From Alcaligenaceae bacterium (GTDB taxonomy: Bacteria > Pseudomonadota > Gammaproteobacteria > Burkholderiales > Burkholderiaceae_B): 11,282 nt of DNA. The notes under the pieces are model-generated. The model was not told the origin of the DNA, made no database searches, and was given only the letters and a program-made list of their open reading frames with translations. Positions 1-6,675 of the stretch are shown here, piece by piece (position 1 is the stretch's first letter; the number at the start of each line of letters is the position of its first letter). The stretch is from contig CANCRX010000099.1 in NCBI GenBank assembly GCA_947380655.1, forward strand, positions 1-11,282, in the 5' to 3' direction. The position numbers were made by a program, and so were the translations under genes.

Positions 1-549
1 AAAATCCTGTGCATAGATATGTTCTGTCAGCGTTGTCCGGGAAATGACCTGATCCTGATGATGCATAAGAAATGACAGGACTTTTAATTCATGTGAAGTC
101 AGGCTGATGCTTTTGCTGCCAACAGTCACGCGTCCGCTGGTGGTGTCAAGCATCACAGTACCGCAAGTCAGCGTTGATGAGGCGTTACCCGAGGCGCGTC
201 GAATGAGTGCGCGAAGGCGGGCCAGTAGCTCTTGCATATGAAAGGGTTTGCTCAGGTAATCATCCGCACCCGCGTCGATACCCGATACTTTTTCATGCCA
301 GCTGTCACGTGCGGTCAGAATAAGAACGGGTGTCTTCAGACCATCCGCACGCCAGTTTTTCAGTACTGTCATGCCATCCATGACAGGAAGGCCTAAGTCA
401 AGGATGATGGCGTCGAAAGCCTCGTGCGTTCCCAAGTGCAACGCATCCAGTCCGTTGTCTGCCTGATCAATGACAAAACCAGCTTCTTTGAGGCTGGTAC
501 TGATTTGTTCACTCAGAGTAGGCTCGTCTTCGACAAGTAATACGCGCAT
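1..549 (-). CDS. OmpR/PhoP-family response regulator (3' end outside window)
   Basis: Two-component transcriptional regulator, cytoplasmic and DNA-binding. I translated 183 codons from the ATG at 549 down to the left edge; the last part of the C-terminal domain is outside the window (family length is about 220-230). The receiver domain covers residues 1-118: acidic pair E7/D8, phosphoacceptor D51 in IILDLGLP, T79 in LILTARD, and K101 in the KPF motif. A winged-helix domain starts near residue 125, with LTSHELKVLSFL at about 150-161 and ISRTTLTEHIY at 169-179, typical of the OmpR/PhoP/QseB group. An AAAGG lies six bases before the ATG. It follows the PepSY gene by 39 bases on the same strand, so the two are probably co-transcribed; a sensor kinase gene would be expected further left. 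It is a good candidate to control the divergent cytochrome operon, which is inference from position only. Confidence 0.93.
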   Translation of the reverse strand, partial: MRVLLVEDEPTLSEQISTSLKEAGFVIDQADNGLDALHLGTHEAFDAIILDLGLPVMDGMTVLKNWRADGLKTPVLILTARDSWHEKVSGIDAGADDYLSKPFHMQELLARLRALIRRASGNASSTLTCGTVMLDTTSGRVTVGSKSISLTSHELKVLSFLMHHQDQVISRTTLTEHIYAQDF

Positions 550-588
550 AAACAGCCTTTATAAAAATTCAGTGCCACACATTTGTAT

Positions 589-894
589 TTATTTTTGTTT
601 CAGTATCACCGCATTGCTGGCATCAATCTTTAATTTGATCAATTTTCCGGCGGGTTGCAGGATTTTCAATTCGTAGATCCAGTTTTGATGTTTTTTTTCT
701 AGCTCGACTTCTAGCACCTGTCCGGGAAATTGAGGTTCTATTTTTTCGAGGATCACCCTCAACGGCAATATTTGTCCAGACTCCAGTGCACTTCTGGCTC
801 TGTCGTGATCCATATCCGAGGAGGCAAGGGCGTAAGAATTCGTGAGCGTCATCATCACTGTTAATGCGATTTGCAAGAATCGTCGTGTGTTCAT
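589..894 (-). CDS. Small secreted PepSY-domain protein
   Basis: A 101-residue protein. Residues 1-24 form a signal peptide (basic MNTRR start, hydrophobic core, cleavage probably after YALA at 24). The rest matches the PepSY fold: a helix around 29-52 (DRARSALESGQILPLRVILE) followed by strands with LEVELEKK, WIYELKILQPAGKLIKLKID and AVILKQK. PepSY domains are extracytoplasmic and thought to bind or inhibit enzymes; stand-alone versions often sit next to two-component systems. Here it precedes the response regulator and is divergent from the heme-protein operon, so a role as periplasmic modulator of the sensor kinase or of the cytochromes is plausible but inferred. No strong Shine-Dalgarno is visible before the ATG at 894; the signal peptide supports this start. 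The exact ligand cannot be read from the sequence. Confidence 0.85.
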   Translation of the reverse strand: MNTRRFLQIALTVMMTLTNSYALASSDMDHDRARSALESGQILPLRVILEKIEPQFPGQVLEVELEKKHQNWIYELKILQPAGKLIKLKIDASNAVILKQK

Positions 895-949
895 GTTTGT
901 TAAAACAGGCGCTCGTTAAGGTTAATACCCAAATTGTGCCACTTCTAAC

Positions 950-976
950 ATGAATCGAATATGAACAAGGTGTTCA
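950..976. promoter_or_regulatory. Candidate operator in the divergent PepSY / cytochrome spacer
   Basis: The 149-base spacer 895-1043 separates the leftward PepSY-regulator pair from the rightward cytochrome operon. It contains ATGAA at 950-954 and again at 961-965, 11 bases apart, the usual half-site spacing for OmpR-family regulators. The second copy runs into a perfect dyad, TGAACA (962-967) and TGTTCA (971-976), with a 3-base centre. Three GTTAA copies also occur at 899, 915 and 921. I found no convincing -35/-10 pair for either direction. Binding by the adjacent regulator is inference. Confidence 0.35.
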
Positions 977-1043
977 GGTGCCATACATCTTGAGGCTGTC
1001 ATTATCTATCCATACCTGTTTATAGACACAGAGGAGTGGGGTG

Positions 1044-1451
1044 ATGAGCAAGATCGTACTTACAGTAGTGACCGCGTGGAGTTGCTTACTGATGTCTCCA
1101 GTGATTTGCCATGCGGGTGATACGACCCCAGCAGCCCAACAAGCTAAATGGTCTGAGGCGGCAGGCAGAGCGGGGATCAGCACACAAGGTGAAGTTTTTT
1201 TTAATTCCAAGCATGGTGGTCAGTGGTCATGCTCTTCCTGTCATGGAGCGCCTGCTGTGAACGATGGCAAACATGCTTCAACAGGTAAAACAATCAAACC
1301 CCTGTCCCCAGTTGCGAATCCAGATGCTTTTACCGATACAGCGAAGATTGACAAGTGGTTTCGTCGTAACTGTAAGGATGTATTGAGCAGGGAGTGCAGC
1401 GATGCTGAAAAAGCAGATGTGCTGGCATATTTGTTGAATATTAAAAGGTGA
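1044..1451 (+). CDS. shp: SHP-type monoheme cytochrome c (DUF1924)
   Basis: A periplasmic class I-like c-type cytochrome of the 'sphaeroides heme protein' family (DUF1924), whose studied members bind O2 or NO at a heme iron with an unusual, releasable Asn ligand. I chose the ATG at 1044: GAGGAG at 1031-1036 is 7 bases upstream, against 4 for a GTG at 1041. Numbering from the ATG (135 aa), a signal peptide covers about 1-24 (ends CHAG), the heme site is CSSCH at 63-67, and a conserved C-terminal segment KWFRRNCKDVLSREC spans 104-118. Its N109 followed by C110 and C118 fits the family pattern of an Asn ligand flanked by a disulfide. It is first in a three-gene operon with a diheme cytochrome and cytochrome b561, the arrangement known for SHP in Rhodobacter and Shewanella. 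The physiological substrate of the family is unsettled. Confidence 0.9.
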   Translation: MSKIVLTVVTAWSCLLMSPVICHAGDTTPAAQQAKWSEAAGRAGISTQGEVFFNSKHGGQWSCSSCHGAPAVNDGKHASTGKTIKPLSPVANPDAFTDTAKIDKWFRRNCKDVLSRECSDAEKADVLAYLLNIKR

Positions 1452-1456
1452 TCACC

Positions 1457-1984
1457 ATGCGTAAACCTTTACTTTCAGCAGGCAGGTTGACGAGTGGTAT
1501 TTCTGTTTTTTCAATTTTTGCTGTCTCTATGGTCTTGTGGTTCACGTTCTGCGCACAGGCGTTCGCCGGTGATGGTAATGGTGACAGGAGTATGTTGCCA
1601 TCGACCATCTTGCCTCGTTATCAAACCGAGTGTGCCTCCTGCCATATCGCGTATCCACCTGGCATGCTGGCAAAACAGAGCTGGATCAATTTGATGAAAG
1701 GACTCGACACGCATTATGGTGCTGACGCCTCGCTGGATGCCGAGTCTATCAAGGATATCAGTGGCTGGCTTGCGCAGCACGCCGGGACGTATAAGCGTGT
1801 TGATCCTGCTCCAACTGATAACAGGATTACAGAATCAGCCTGGTTTGTGCGTAAGCATAGAAAAATTCAGCCCGAGGTCTGGCTAAGACCATCAATAAAA
1901 AGTGCGTCCAATTGTGCGGCTTGTCATATCCAAGCCGAGCAGGGTGATTATCGCGAACGCAACATTACTATCCCAAAAAACTGA
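1457..1984 (+). CDS. Diheme cytochrome c (DHC family)
   Basis: A periplasmic electron carrier of the DHC family, the usual redox partner of SHP. I chose the ATG at 1457 because AAGGTG at 1445-1450 is six bases upstream; a GTG at 1448 has no comparable site. Numbering from the ATG (175 aa), the N-terminus has a long hydrophobic stretch at about 13-36 ending AQAFA, a signal peptide that could also serve as an anchor if uncleaved. Two c-type heme sites are visible: CASCH at 59-63 after LPRYQTE, and CAACH at 153-157 after SIKSASN, one in each half as is normal for DHC. The start lies 5 bases after the upstream stop, so the two genes are translationally close. It probably passes electrons from cytochrome b561 to SHP. 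Confidence 0.92.
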   Translation: MRKPLLSAGRLTSGISVFSIFAVSMVLWFTFCAQAFAGDGNGDRSMLPSTILPRYQTECASCHIAYPPGMLAKQSWINLMKGLDTHYGADASLDAESIKDISGWLAQHAGTYKRVDPAPTDNRITESAWFVRKHRKIQPEVWLRPSIKSASNCAACHIQAEQGDYRERNITIPKN

Positions 1985-1991
1985 GGTAAAA

Positions 1992-2696
1992 ATGAATACT
2001 ACTTTGATCTCCCAGGCTCCTTCACTGCCAACAGTGGAGGCGACGAACAAGAAAAAGTTGTCGAGAAAAGTCATTGATGCGCCTACGAGAGTATTTCACT
2101 GGCTGTTTGCATTTTGTTTTTTAGGCGCCTACCTGACAGCAGAAAGTGAGAGTTTTCGTAAGGTCCATGCAACGCTTGGCTACACGATGGCTGGCTTGCT
2201 TGTATTCAGAATAGTTTGGGGTCTGGTTGGGCCTAAGCATGTCAGATTGAGTATGCTATTTAGAAAACTTTCGGGTGTTTCTGAGTGGTTAAAGTCTTTT
2301 AAAAAAATTCGAACTCTTTCGCTTGGTGATCTCAGTGCAATAACAAGTATCAACTGGAAGCAAGGCCAGAACCTTCTGATGGCTATTGCAGTCGCTGCAT
2401 TGCTCGTAATGATTATTCCAGTTACGTTGACTGGTTATGCCACCTATAACGACTGGGGATGGCGTTGGGTTCAAAAAATTCACGAATCGCTGGGCGAGTT
2501 TTATCTTTTTATTGTTTTATCGCACTTGGCATTCATTGCCCTGCTGAGTGTGTTGCGTCTGAAAAATATTGCTCTGCCAATGATTACAGGAAAAGCGGAT
2601 GGGCCAGGTCCTGATCTGATTAAGCAGGAGCATCGTTTTATTGCAGGGCTATTGTTCAGTTCGGTGCTGCTTTGGTGGTTATCACAATGTTTCTGA
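1992..2696 (+). CDS. Cytochrome b561 family membrane protein (Ni-hydrogenase cytochrome b type)
   Basis: An inner-membrane di-heme cytochrome b thought to oxidise quinol and feed periplasmic cytochromes. The ATG at 1992 follows GAGGT (1983-1987) and lies 7 bases after the diheme cytochrome stop; the frame is open further upstream but only inside that gene. The protein has 234 aa. A cytoplasmic N-tail of about 28 residues is followed by the family opening VIDAPTRVFHWLF (28-40). Candidate heme-ligand histidines are H36, H59, H164 and H178. Hydrophobic segments lie at about 33-50, 62-80, 126-150, 168-190 and 215-232, of which the first four form the usual heme bundle. The GPKHVR stretch (80-85) matches the loop after the second helix. 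Third gene of the shp operon; likely the electron entry point for DHC and SHP. Confidence 0.92.
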   Translation: MNTTLISQAPSLPTVEATNKKKLSRKVIDAPTRVFHWLFAFCFLGAYLTAESESFRKVHATLGYTMAGLLVFRIVWGLVGPKHVRLSMLFRKLSGVSEWLKSFKKIRTLSLGDLSAITSINWKQGQNLLMAIAVAALLVMIIPVTLTGYATYNDWGWRWVQKIHESLGEFYLFIVLSHLAFIALLSVLRLKNIALPMITGKADGPGPDLIKQEHRFIAGLLFSSVLLWWLSQCF

Positions 2697-2709
2697 GTGC
2701 AAACCCTTA

Positions 2710-2738
2710 TTGATCCGAACGCGGCTTCAGCCTATACA
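2710..2738 (+). promoter_or_regulatory. Possible sigma-70 promoter before the substrate-binding protein
   Basis: TTGATC at 2710-2715 and TATACA at 2733-2738 are separated by 17 bases. Each box matches the consensus at four of six positions. Transcription from it would begin near 2745 and leave a leader of about 80 bases. The gene could also be read through from the cytochrome operon, because I see no terminator between 2697 and 2825. Confidence 0.35.
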
Positions 2739-2825
2739 GGTGGATATTGCCTGGGTGAGAGACTAAATATTCTTGAACGCTCCACTTTTGGGGCGATGAA
2801 AGCTGAAGATTTTTTGGAGAAGACA

Positions 2826-4046
2826 ATGAAGCTGCGTTCCTTAGTATTTGCATTATCGATGGCTGGTATGGGCCTTGTCGCTCAGCCTGCACTGGCTGCA
2901 ATTTCGGATGATGTCATCCGTATTGGTTTTACGACCGACATGTCAGGCGTCTATGCCGACGTAGATGGTCCACGCGGCGCTGATGCTATTCGTATGGCGA
3001 TTGCCGATGCGGGTGGTGAAGTTAATGGTAAGAAAATTGAGCTCTTGGTACTAGATCATCAAAACAAGCCTGATATTGCTGCCTCTAAAGCACGTGAGTG
3101 GTTTGATCAGCAAAAAATTGATCTGCTGATTGGAGGCTCCAACTCTGCTGTTGCACTTGCCCTCGCAACTGTTGCACAGGAAAAGAAAAAGCCATTCATA
3201 GCAATTGGTGCAGGTACCTCAGATCTGACAAACAGCCAGTGCACGCCTTATACCGTTCACTATGCTTACGATACTGTTGCAATGGCGCGCGGTACCGGCT
3301 CTGCCGTGGTTAAAAACGGTGGTAAGACTTGGTTCTTCATTACAACAGACTACGCGTTTGGTCATGCGCTTGAGCGCGATACAGCCGCCGTCGTCAAAGC
3401 AACGGGTGGTGAGGTGAAAGGACAGGTCCGCGTTCCTTTGGCGACCTCTGATTTTTCTTCATTCCTGTTGCAAGCACAGGGTTCTGGTGCACAGATTTTG
3501 GGTCTGGCCAATGCTGGTGGTGACACCATTAATTCGATTAAGGCAGCTAACGAATTTGGTCTGACACCTAAAGTCAAAATGGCTGGTTTGCTGGTCTACA
3601 TCAATGACATCCACGCACTGGGTCTTAAAGAGACACAAGGCATGTACCTGACAGACTTCTGGTATTGGGATGCGAACGACGAGAACCGTGCCTGGTCTAA
3701 ACGCTTTGAAGTGAAATATCCAGGACAAAAACCATCGATGAACCAGGCGGCAGACTATTCCGCCGCTGCGTTTTATCTGCGTGGTGTCAAGGAGACAGGT
3801 TCTGACGATACCGATGTCATGATGAAATGGATGAAGTCGGCAAAGATCAACGACATGTTTGCCAAAGGCGGCTATGTCCGTGAAGACGGTCGTATGATTC
3901 ATGACATGAATCTGATGCAAGTCAAAGCTCCGTCAGAATCCAAGTATCCTTGGGACTACTACAAGATTGTTGCTAATCTGCCGGGAGAGGAAATTTTCAC
4001 CAAGCTTTCAGAAAGCACCTGCAAACTGGTTAAAAAGCCTGGTTAA
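2826..4046 (+). CDS. Periplasmic ABC substrate-binding protein, branched-chain amino acid (LivK/Peripla_BP_6) type
   Basis: Binds a small solute in the periplasm and would deliver it to an ABC permease. The ATG at 2826 has GGAGA at 2816-2820 and begins a classic signal peptide (MKLRSLVFAL, hydrophobic core, PALA at 21-24). The open frame extends 43 codons further up, but that part has no site and no secretory character. The mature protein starts the family pattern IRIGFTTDMSGVYADVDGPRG (about 31-51), continues with ELLVLDHQNKPDIAASKA and LIGGSNSAVALALATVAQEK, and has a cysteine at 139 (NSQCTPYT) and another at 399 (ESTCK), a pair often disulfide-bonded here. Total 406 aa, normal for the family. 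No permease or ATPase gene is adjacent, so it is an orphan here. The ligand cannot be named; these orphans often bind aromatic acids, amides or short organic acids rather than leucine. Confidence 0.9.
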   Translation: MKLRSLVFALSMAGMGLVAQPALAAISDDVIRIGFTTDMSGVYADVDGPRGADAIRMAIADAGGEVNGKKIELLVLDHQNKPDIAASKAREWFDQQKIDLLIGGSNSAVALALATVAQEKKKPFIAIGAGTSDLTNSQCTPYTVHYAYDTVAMARGTGSAVVKNGGKTWFFITTDYAFGHALERDTAAVVKATGGEVKGQVRVPLATSDFSSFLLQAQGSGAQILGLANAGGDTINSIKAANEFGLTPKVKMAGLLVYINDIHALGLKETQGMYLTDFWYWDANDENRAWSKRFEVKYPGQKPSMNQAADYSAAAFYLRGVKETGSDDTDVMMKWMKSAKINDMFAKGGYVREDGRMIHDMNLMQVKAPSESKYPWDYYKIVANLPGEEIFTKLSESTCKLVKKPG

Positions 4047-4063
4047 TAGTTTTTCCTTTGTGT

Positions 4064-4095
4064 AAAAAAACACTTCGCAAGAAGTGTTTTTTTTT
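4064..4095. terminator. Bidirectional intrinsic terminator
   Basis: The hairpin has CACTTC (4071-4076), a GCAA loop, and GAAGTG (4081-4086). It is flanked by seven A's on the left (4064-4070) and nine T's on the right (4087-4095), so it gives a U-tract in both directions. It sits between the substrate-binding protein gene and the convergent aldolase-fold gene and should end transcription from both. Confidence 0.9.
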
Positions 4096-4119
4096 GTGAA
4101 GTGTGACGTATAGTAATTT

Positions 4120-4842
4120 TTAAAGCGTGCGTCCTAATGCTTTAAAAAATAACTCTGATTGCAGTCGCTCGCTGATCATTTGTTGTGCAACGTGTTTGGC
4201 CAGTGCTGCCTGAACGGGGACAAGTGGTCGTCCGGTTGATTGCGCCAGCACTTGCGCCTGACAGGCGCGCTCCAGGAAATAGAGATCATCGTAGGCATAG
4301 TCGATACGATCGCCGCAGACCACTACGCCGTGATTGCCTAAAAAGGCGATGTCAGCACTGCCCATCGCGCGAGCGATCCGCTCGCCCTCGGAGGCATCCA
4401 GTGCGAGACCGTTGTACTGATCGTCTATCGCGATACGGTCCAGAAAACGCATAGCATTTTGTGACAGATGCGTGTCAAGTGCGCGATCAGCTGTCAGTGT
4501 CAATGCTGTTGCATAGGGCATGTGTGTATGCAATACACAGGATTTTTTACAAATTCTATGAATCGCTGCGTGGATGTACATAGCCGTTGACTCGACTTCA
4601 TGGCGTCCGGCAAGTTTGTTGCCTGCGGTGTCAATCATGATGATGTCATCGGCCTGAACCTCGCTCCATAAGAGTCCGCGAGGGTTTAGCAGGAATCTGC
4701 CTGACTGATCAGGAAGCTCCAGACTGAAATGATTACAGACCCCTTCGGCTAAACCGTGGTGGGAGGCTGCACGCAGCGCTAAAGCCAGATCGGTGCGCAA
4801 ACGCTTAACGCTGTCAGATTCAAAATCGCGAACGTGCATCAT
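4120..4842 (-). CDS. Class II aldolase/adducin-fold protein
   Basis: A cytoplasmic protein of the class II aldolase/adducin N-terminal family, 240 aa, about the usual single-domain length. Metal-binding histidines are visible at H105 and H107 (LHTHMPYATAL) and H171 (LGNHGVVV). Other family features are HGLAEGVCNHFSLEL (29-43), FLLNPRGLLWSEV (50-62) and YNGLALDASEGERIARAMG (143-161). In sugar-phosphate aldolases such as FucA a catalytic Glu stands four residues before the His of the xHAAIxR motif; here that place is A87 in STAMYIHAAIHR, so a normal retro-aldol mechanism is doubtful. A decarboxylase, dehydratase or other metal-dependent role is possible. Two ATGs lie in tandem (4842 and 4839); AAGGA at 4850-4846 is spaced better for the second. 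Divergent from the amidohydrolase by 67 bases, which suggests a shared catabolic context. Confidence 0.85.
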   Translation of the reverse strand: MMHVRDFESDSVKRLRTDLALALRAASHHGLAEGVCNHFSLELPDQSGRFLLNPRGLLWSEVQADDIIMIDTAGNKLAGRHEVESTAMYIHAAIHRICKKSCVLHTHMPYATALTLTADRALDTHLSQNAMRFLDRIAIDDQYNGLALDASEGERIARAMGSADIAFLGNHGVVVCGDRIDYAYDDLYFLERACQAQVLAQSTGRPLVPVQAALAKHVAQQMISERLQSELFFKALGRTL

Positions 4843-4866
4843 TTTTCCTTATTGACTGAAGGGTTT

Positions 4867-4896
4867 ATTATGCAGGTAAATCAAAAAATCAATCAA
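4867..4896 (-). promoter_or_regulatory. Candidate sigma-70 promoter for the aldolase-fold gene
   Basis: On the minus strand TTGATT (4896-4891) and CATAAT (4872-4867) are 18 bases apart, matching the consensus boxes at four and five of six positions. Transcription would start about 20 bases before the ATG. The region also holds AATCAA three times on the plus strand (4879, 4887, 4891), just before the ribosome site of the divergent amidohydrolase, so a regulator bound there could affect both genes. Confidence 0.45.
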
Positions 4897-4909
4897 ATGG
4901 AGACAGATT

Positions 4910-6598
4910 GTGCATGACTTGTTAATTCGCGGTGCCCAGGTATTTGATGGGCAAGGAACCCCCCCCGTTCTTGCTGACGTGGCGGTGGATCAGGGAAAAA
5001 TTACCGCAATCGGTCAAATTTCGGGTCCCGCACGCGAAGTCGTTGAGGCTCGCGGCCTCGCCTTAATGCCGGGCATCGTTGACTTACATACTCATTATGA
5101 CGCCCAGATCACCTGGGATAAGACCATGTCGCCATCACCCGCCCTGGGGGTAACCACGACGGTAATCGGCAATTGTGGTTTTGGTATTGCACCTTGCCCT
5201 GCCGAGCTGCGCGAAACCATGTTGAAAAACCTGTCGGTCGTTGAGGGAATGGACTTACAGGCCTTGCTGACGGGTGTTAATTGGGGCTTTGAAACCTTTA
5301 GTCAATACATGGATCAGATCAGGCAGATTGGACCGTATCTGAATACCGCAGTATTTGCTGGTCACTCCGTGATTCGTACTGCTGTGATGGGTGAAGCGGC
5401 CTCGGAGCAGGTTGAGCCAACGCCTGAGCAAATGCAGATCATGCGTGGTTTGATCAAAGAAGCGATGGATGCGGGAGCGATTGGCTTTGCATCATCGTTT
5501 TCGCCTAACCATAGCGGCTTTGGTGGCCGGCCCATGCCCTCGACGATTGCCTCGGAGCAAGAGTTACGCGCGTTAACCGGTGTGCTGGGTGAATATGAAC
5601 GTGGTGTATTTATGATGGCAACTGGTTCGCGTGCCTCACCTGCGGTGATGGAGTCGATCGCGCACGATACAGGTCGCCCCACTTTTATCTCTACTGTACT
5701 GGGGATGTACAACGATGCGACACCTGAGCGTGCAATGGAGTATTACGAGCAATGTGGTGCTGCGCAGGGTCGAGGAAATCCGCTCTACATGTTGACGAGT
5801 TGTCAGCCCTTGTCTTTTGATTTTTCTTTAATGGACCCATACATTTTGCTGAGTCATACGGCATTTGATGCGATTCAAGGTAAAGATGTCGAGGGAATGA
5901 AAAAAGTTTACGCTGACCCAGCTTTCAGGGCTGCGTTTAGGGAAAATTTAAAAAATCTGAAGCCAGGTATTTTATTTTTAGGTAACTGGTCCAATATCGA
6001 AATCAATGTGACCCATATCCCTGACTACGTCGAATTTGAGGGGATGACGCTGACTCAGGTTGCTGCGAAACTTAACCTTGATCCGCTCGATGCTTTTTTT
6101 GATATTGCGATTAAAGATAATCTGAGCACTATGTTTGTAGGTAAGTTTTTTAATAATAATGATCAGGGTGTGGCACCGTTACTCAAGCATCCCGCTGGCG
6201 TCATTACACTCTCCGATGCTGGGGCGCATTTGATCTACATGTGTGATGCAGGGTTTGGTCTGCATTTCCTCGGACATTGGGTGCGAGAGACCGGACACTT
6301 TACACTTGAAGAGGGCATCCGCAGATTGACGAGTCATCCTGCTGATTGTTTCAAAATTGCTGGTCGAGGGCGTCTGCTTGTCGGTGCACCAGCAGATTTG
6401 CTACTGTTTGATCCACAAACGGTTGGGATCTCGAGATTGCAAACTAATGCAGATCTGCCTGGCGGTGGTAGCCGTATGGTCCGAGCATCCAAAGGCGTGC
6501 ATGGAGTATGGGTGAATGGCATCAAGGTGCACGATGGTAAGGATTATGTTGAACTTGATCACGGTCCGGGGGCTGTGCTGACGCAGTTTGATCGTTAA
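4910..6598 (+). CDS. Amidohydrolase, N-acyl-D-amino-acid deacylase-like (COG3653 type)
   Basis: A cytoplasmic TIM-barrel amidohydrolase of 562 aa. The start is a GTG at 4910 with GGAG at 4899-4902, seven bases upstream; MHDLLIRGAQVFDGQG is the standard beginning of this family. Residues about 1-55 form the first half of the small beta domain, then comes the metal motif H60/H62 (DLHTHYDAQ), C89 (IGNCGFG), GHSVIR at 151-156, and D436 in LSDAGAH, the likely catalytic aspartate. The C-terminal part (GAPADLLLFDP at 492-502, VHGVWVNG at 530-537) closes the beta domain. The two histidines that complete the zinc site in D-aminoacylase are not evident: FMMATGSRAS (234-243) and FISTVLGM (259-266) stand where they would be expected. 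The substrate is therefore uncertain; an N-acyl amino acid, cyclic amide or related amide is possible. A run of eight C's lies in codons 17-19. It ends in its own terminator. Confidence 0.88.
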   Translation: MHDLLIRGAQVFDGQGTPPVLADVAVDQGKITAIGQISGPAREVVEARGLALMPGIVDLHTHYDAQITWDKTMSPSPALGVTTTVIGNCGFGIAPCPAELRETMLKNLSVVEGMDLQALLTGVNWGFETFSQYMDQIRQIGPYLNTAVFAGHSVIRTAVMGEAASEQVEPTPEQMQIMRGLIKEAMDAGAIGFASSFSPNHSGFGGRPMPSTIASEQELRALTGVLGEYERGVFMMATGSRASPAVMESIAHDTGRPTFISTVLGMYNDATPERAMEYYEQCGAAQGRGNPLYMLTSCQPLSFDFSLMDPYILLSHTAFDAIQGKDVEGMKKVYADPAFRAAFRENLKNLKPGILFLGNWSNIEINVTHIPDYVEFEGMTLTQVAAKLNLDPLDAFFDIAIKDNLSTMFVGKFFNNNDQGVAPLLKHPAGVITLSDAGAHLIYMCDAGFGLHFLGHWVRETGHFTLEEGIRRLTSHPADCFKIAGRGRLLVGAPADLLLFDPQTVGISRLQTNADLPGGGSRMVRASKGVHGVWVNGIKVHDGKDYVELDHGPGAVLTQFDR

Positions 6599-6628
6599 TG
6601 TGTGACTGAACTTCAGATCGTATTCAAG

Positions 6629-6659
6629 AAAATCACTAAAGTAATTTAGTGATTTTTTT
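6629..6659 (+). terminator. Intrinsic terminator of the amidohydrolase gene
   Basis: A 12-bp A/T-rich stem, AAAATCACTAAA (6629-6640) and TTTAGTGATTTT (6645-6656), with a GTAA loop. The run of T's continues to 6659. It begins 31 bases after the TAA. Confidence 0.85.
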
Positions 6660-6675
6660 GTAGGTAGAAATCACA

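Noticed and set aside
926..941. TGGCAC on the minus strand as a sigma-54 promoter for the PepSY gene
   Set aside because: The required TTGC element at the -12 position is absent.
1195..1202. Eight-T run inside the SHP gene as a phase-variation tract
   Set aside because: It is simply GTT TTT TTT within a conserved coding stretch, and T-runs of this size are common in this sequence.
974..1210. Minus-strand 78-codon open frame across the cytochrome control region
   Set aside because: It overlaps the SHP gene start, and nothing recognisable is encoded.
1902..1991. In-frame 30-codon extension upstream of cytochrome b561
   Set aside because: It lies inside the diheme cytochrome gene in another frame; the ATG at 1992 has GAGGT and starts a normal family N-terminus.
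2778..2795. Hairpin CGCTCCA-CTTT-TGGGGCG as a terminator after cytochrome b561
   Set aside because: The stem is short with a G-T pair, and the nearest T-run begins 14 bases later, so it does not fit an intrinsic terminator.
2697..2825. In-frame 43-codon extension upstream of the substrate-binding protein
   Set aside because: It would bury the signal peptide inside the protein; the ATG at 2826 has a good ribosome site and a classic secretory start.
3459..3920. Minus-strand 153-codon open frame inside the binding-protein gene
   Set aside because: It is antisense to a strongly supported gene, has no family features and no ribosome site.
4852..4882. TTGACT with TAAATC as a promoter for the amidohydrolase
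   Set aside because: The spacing is 19 bases and the -10 box is poor; not strong enough to list as a feature.
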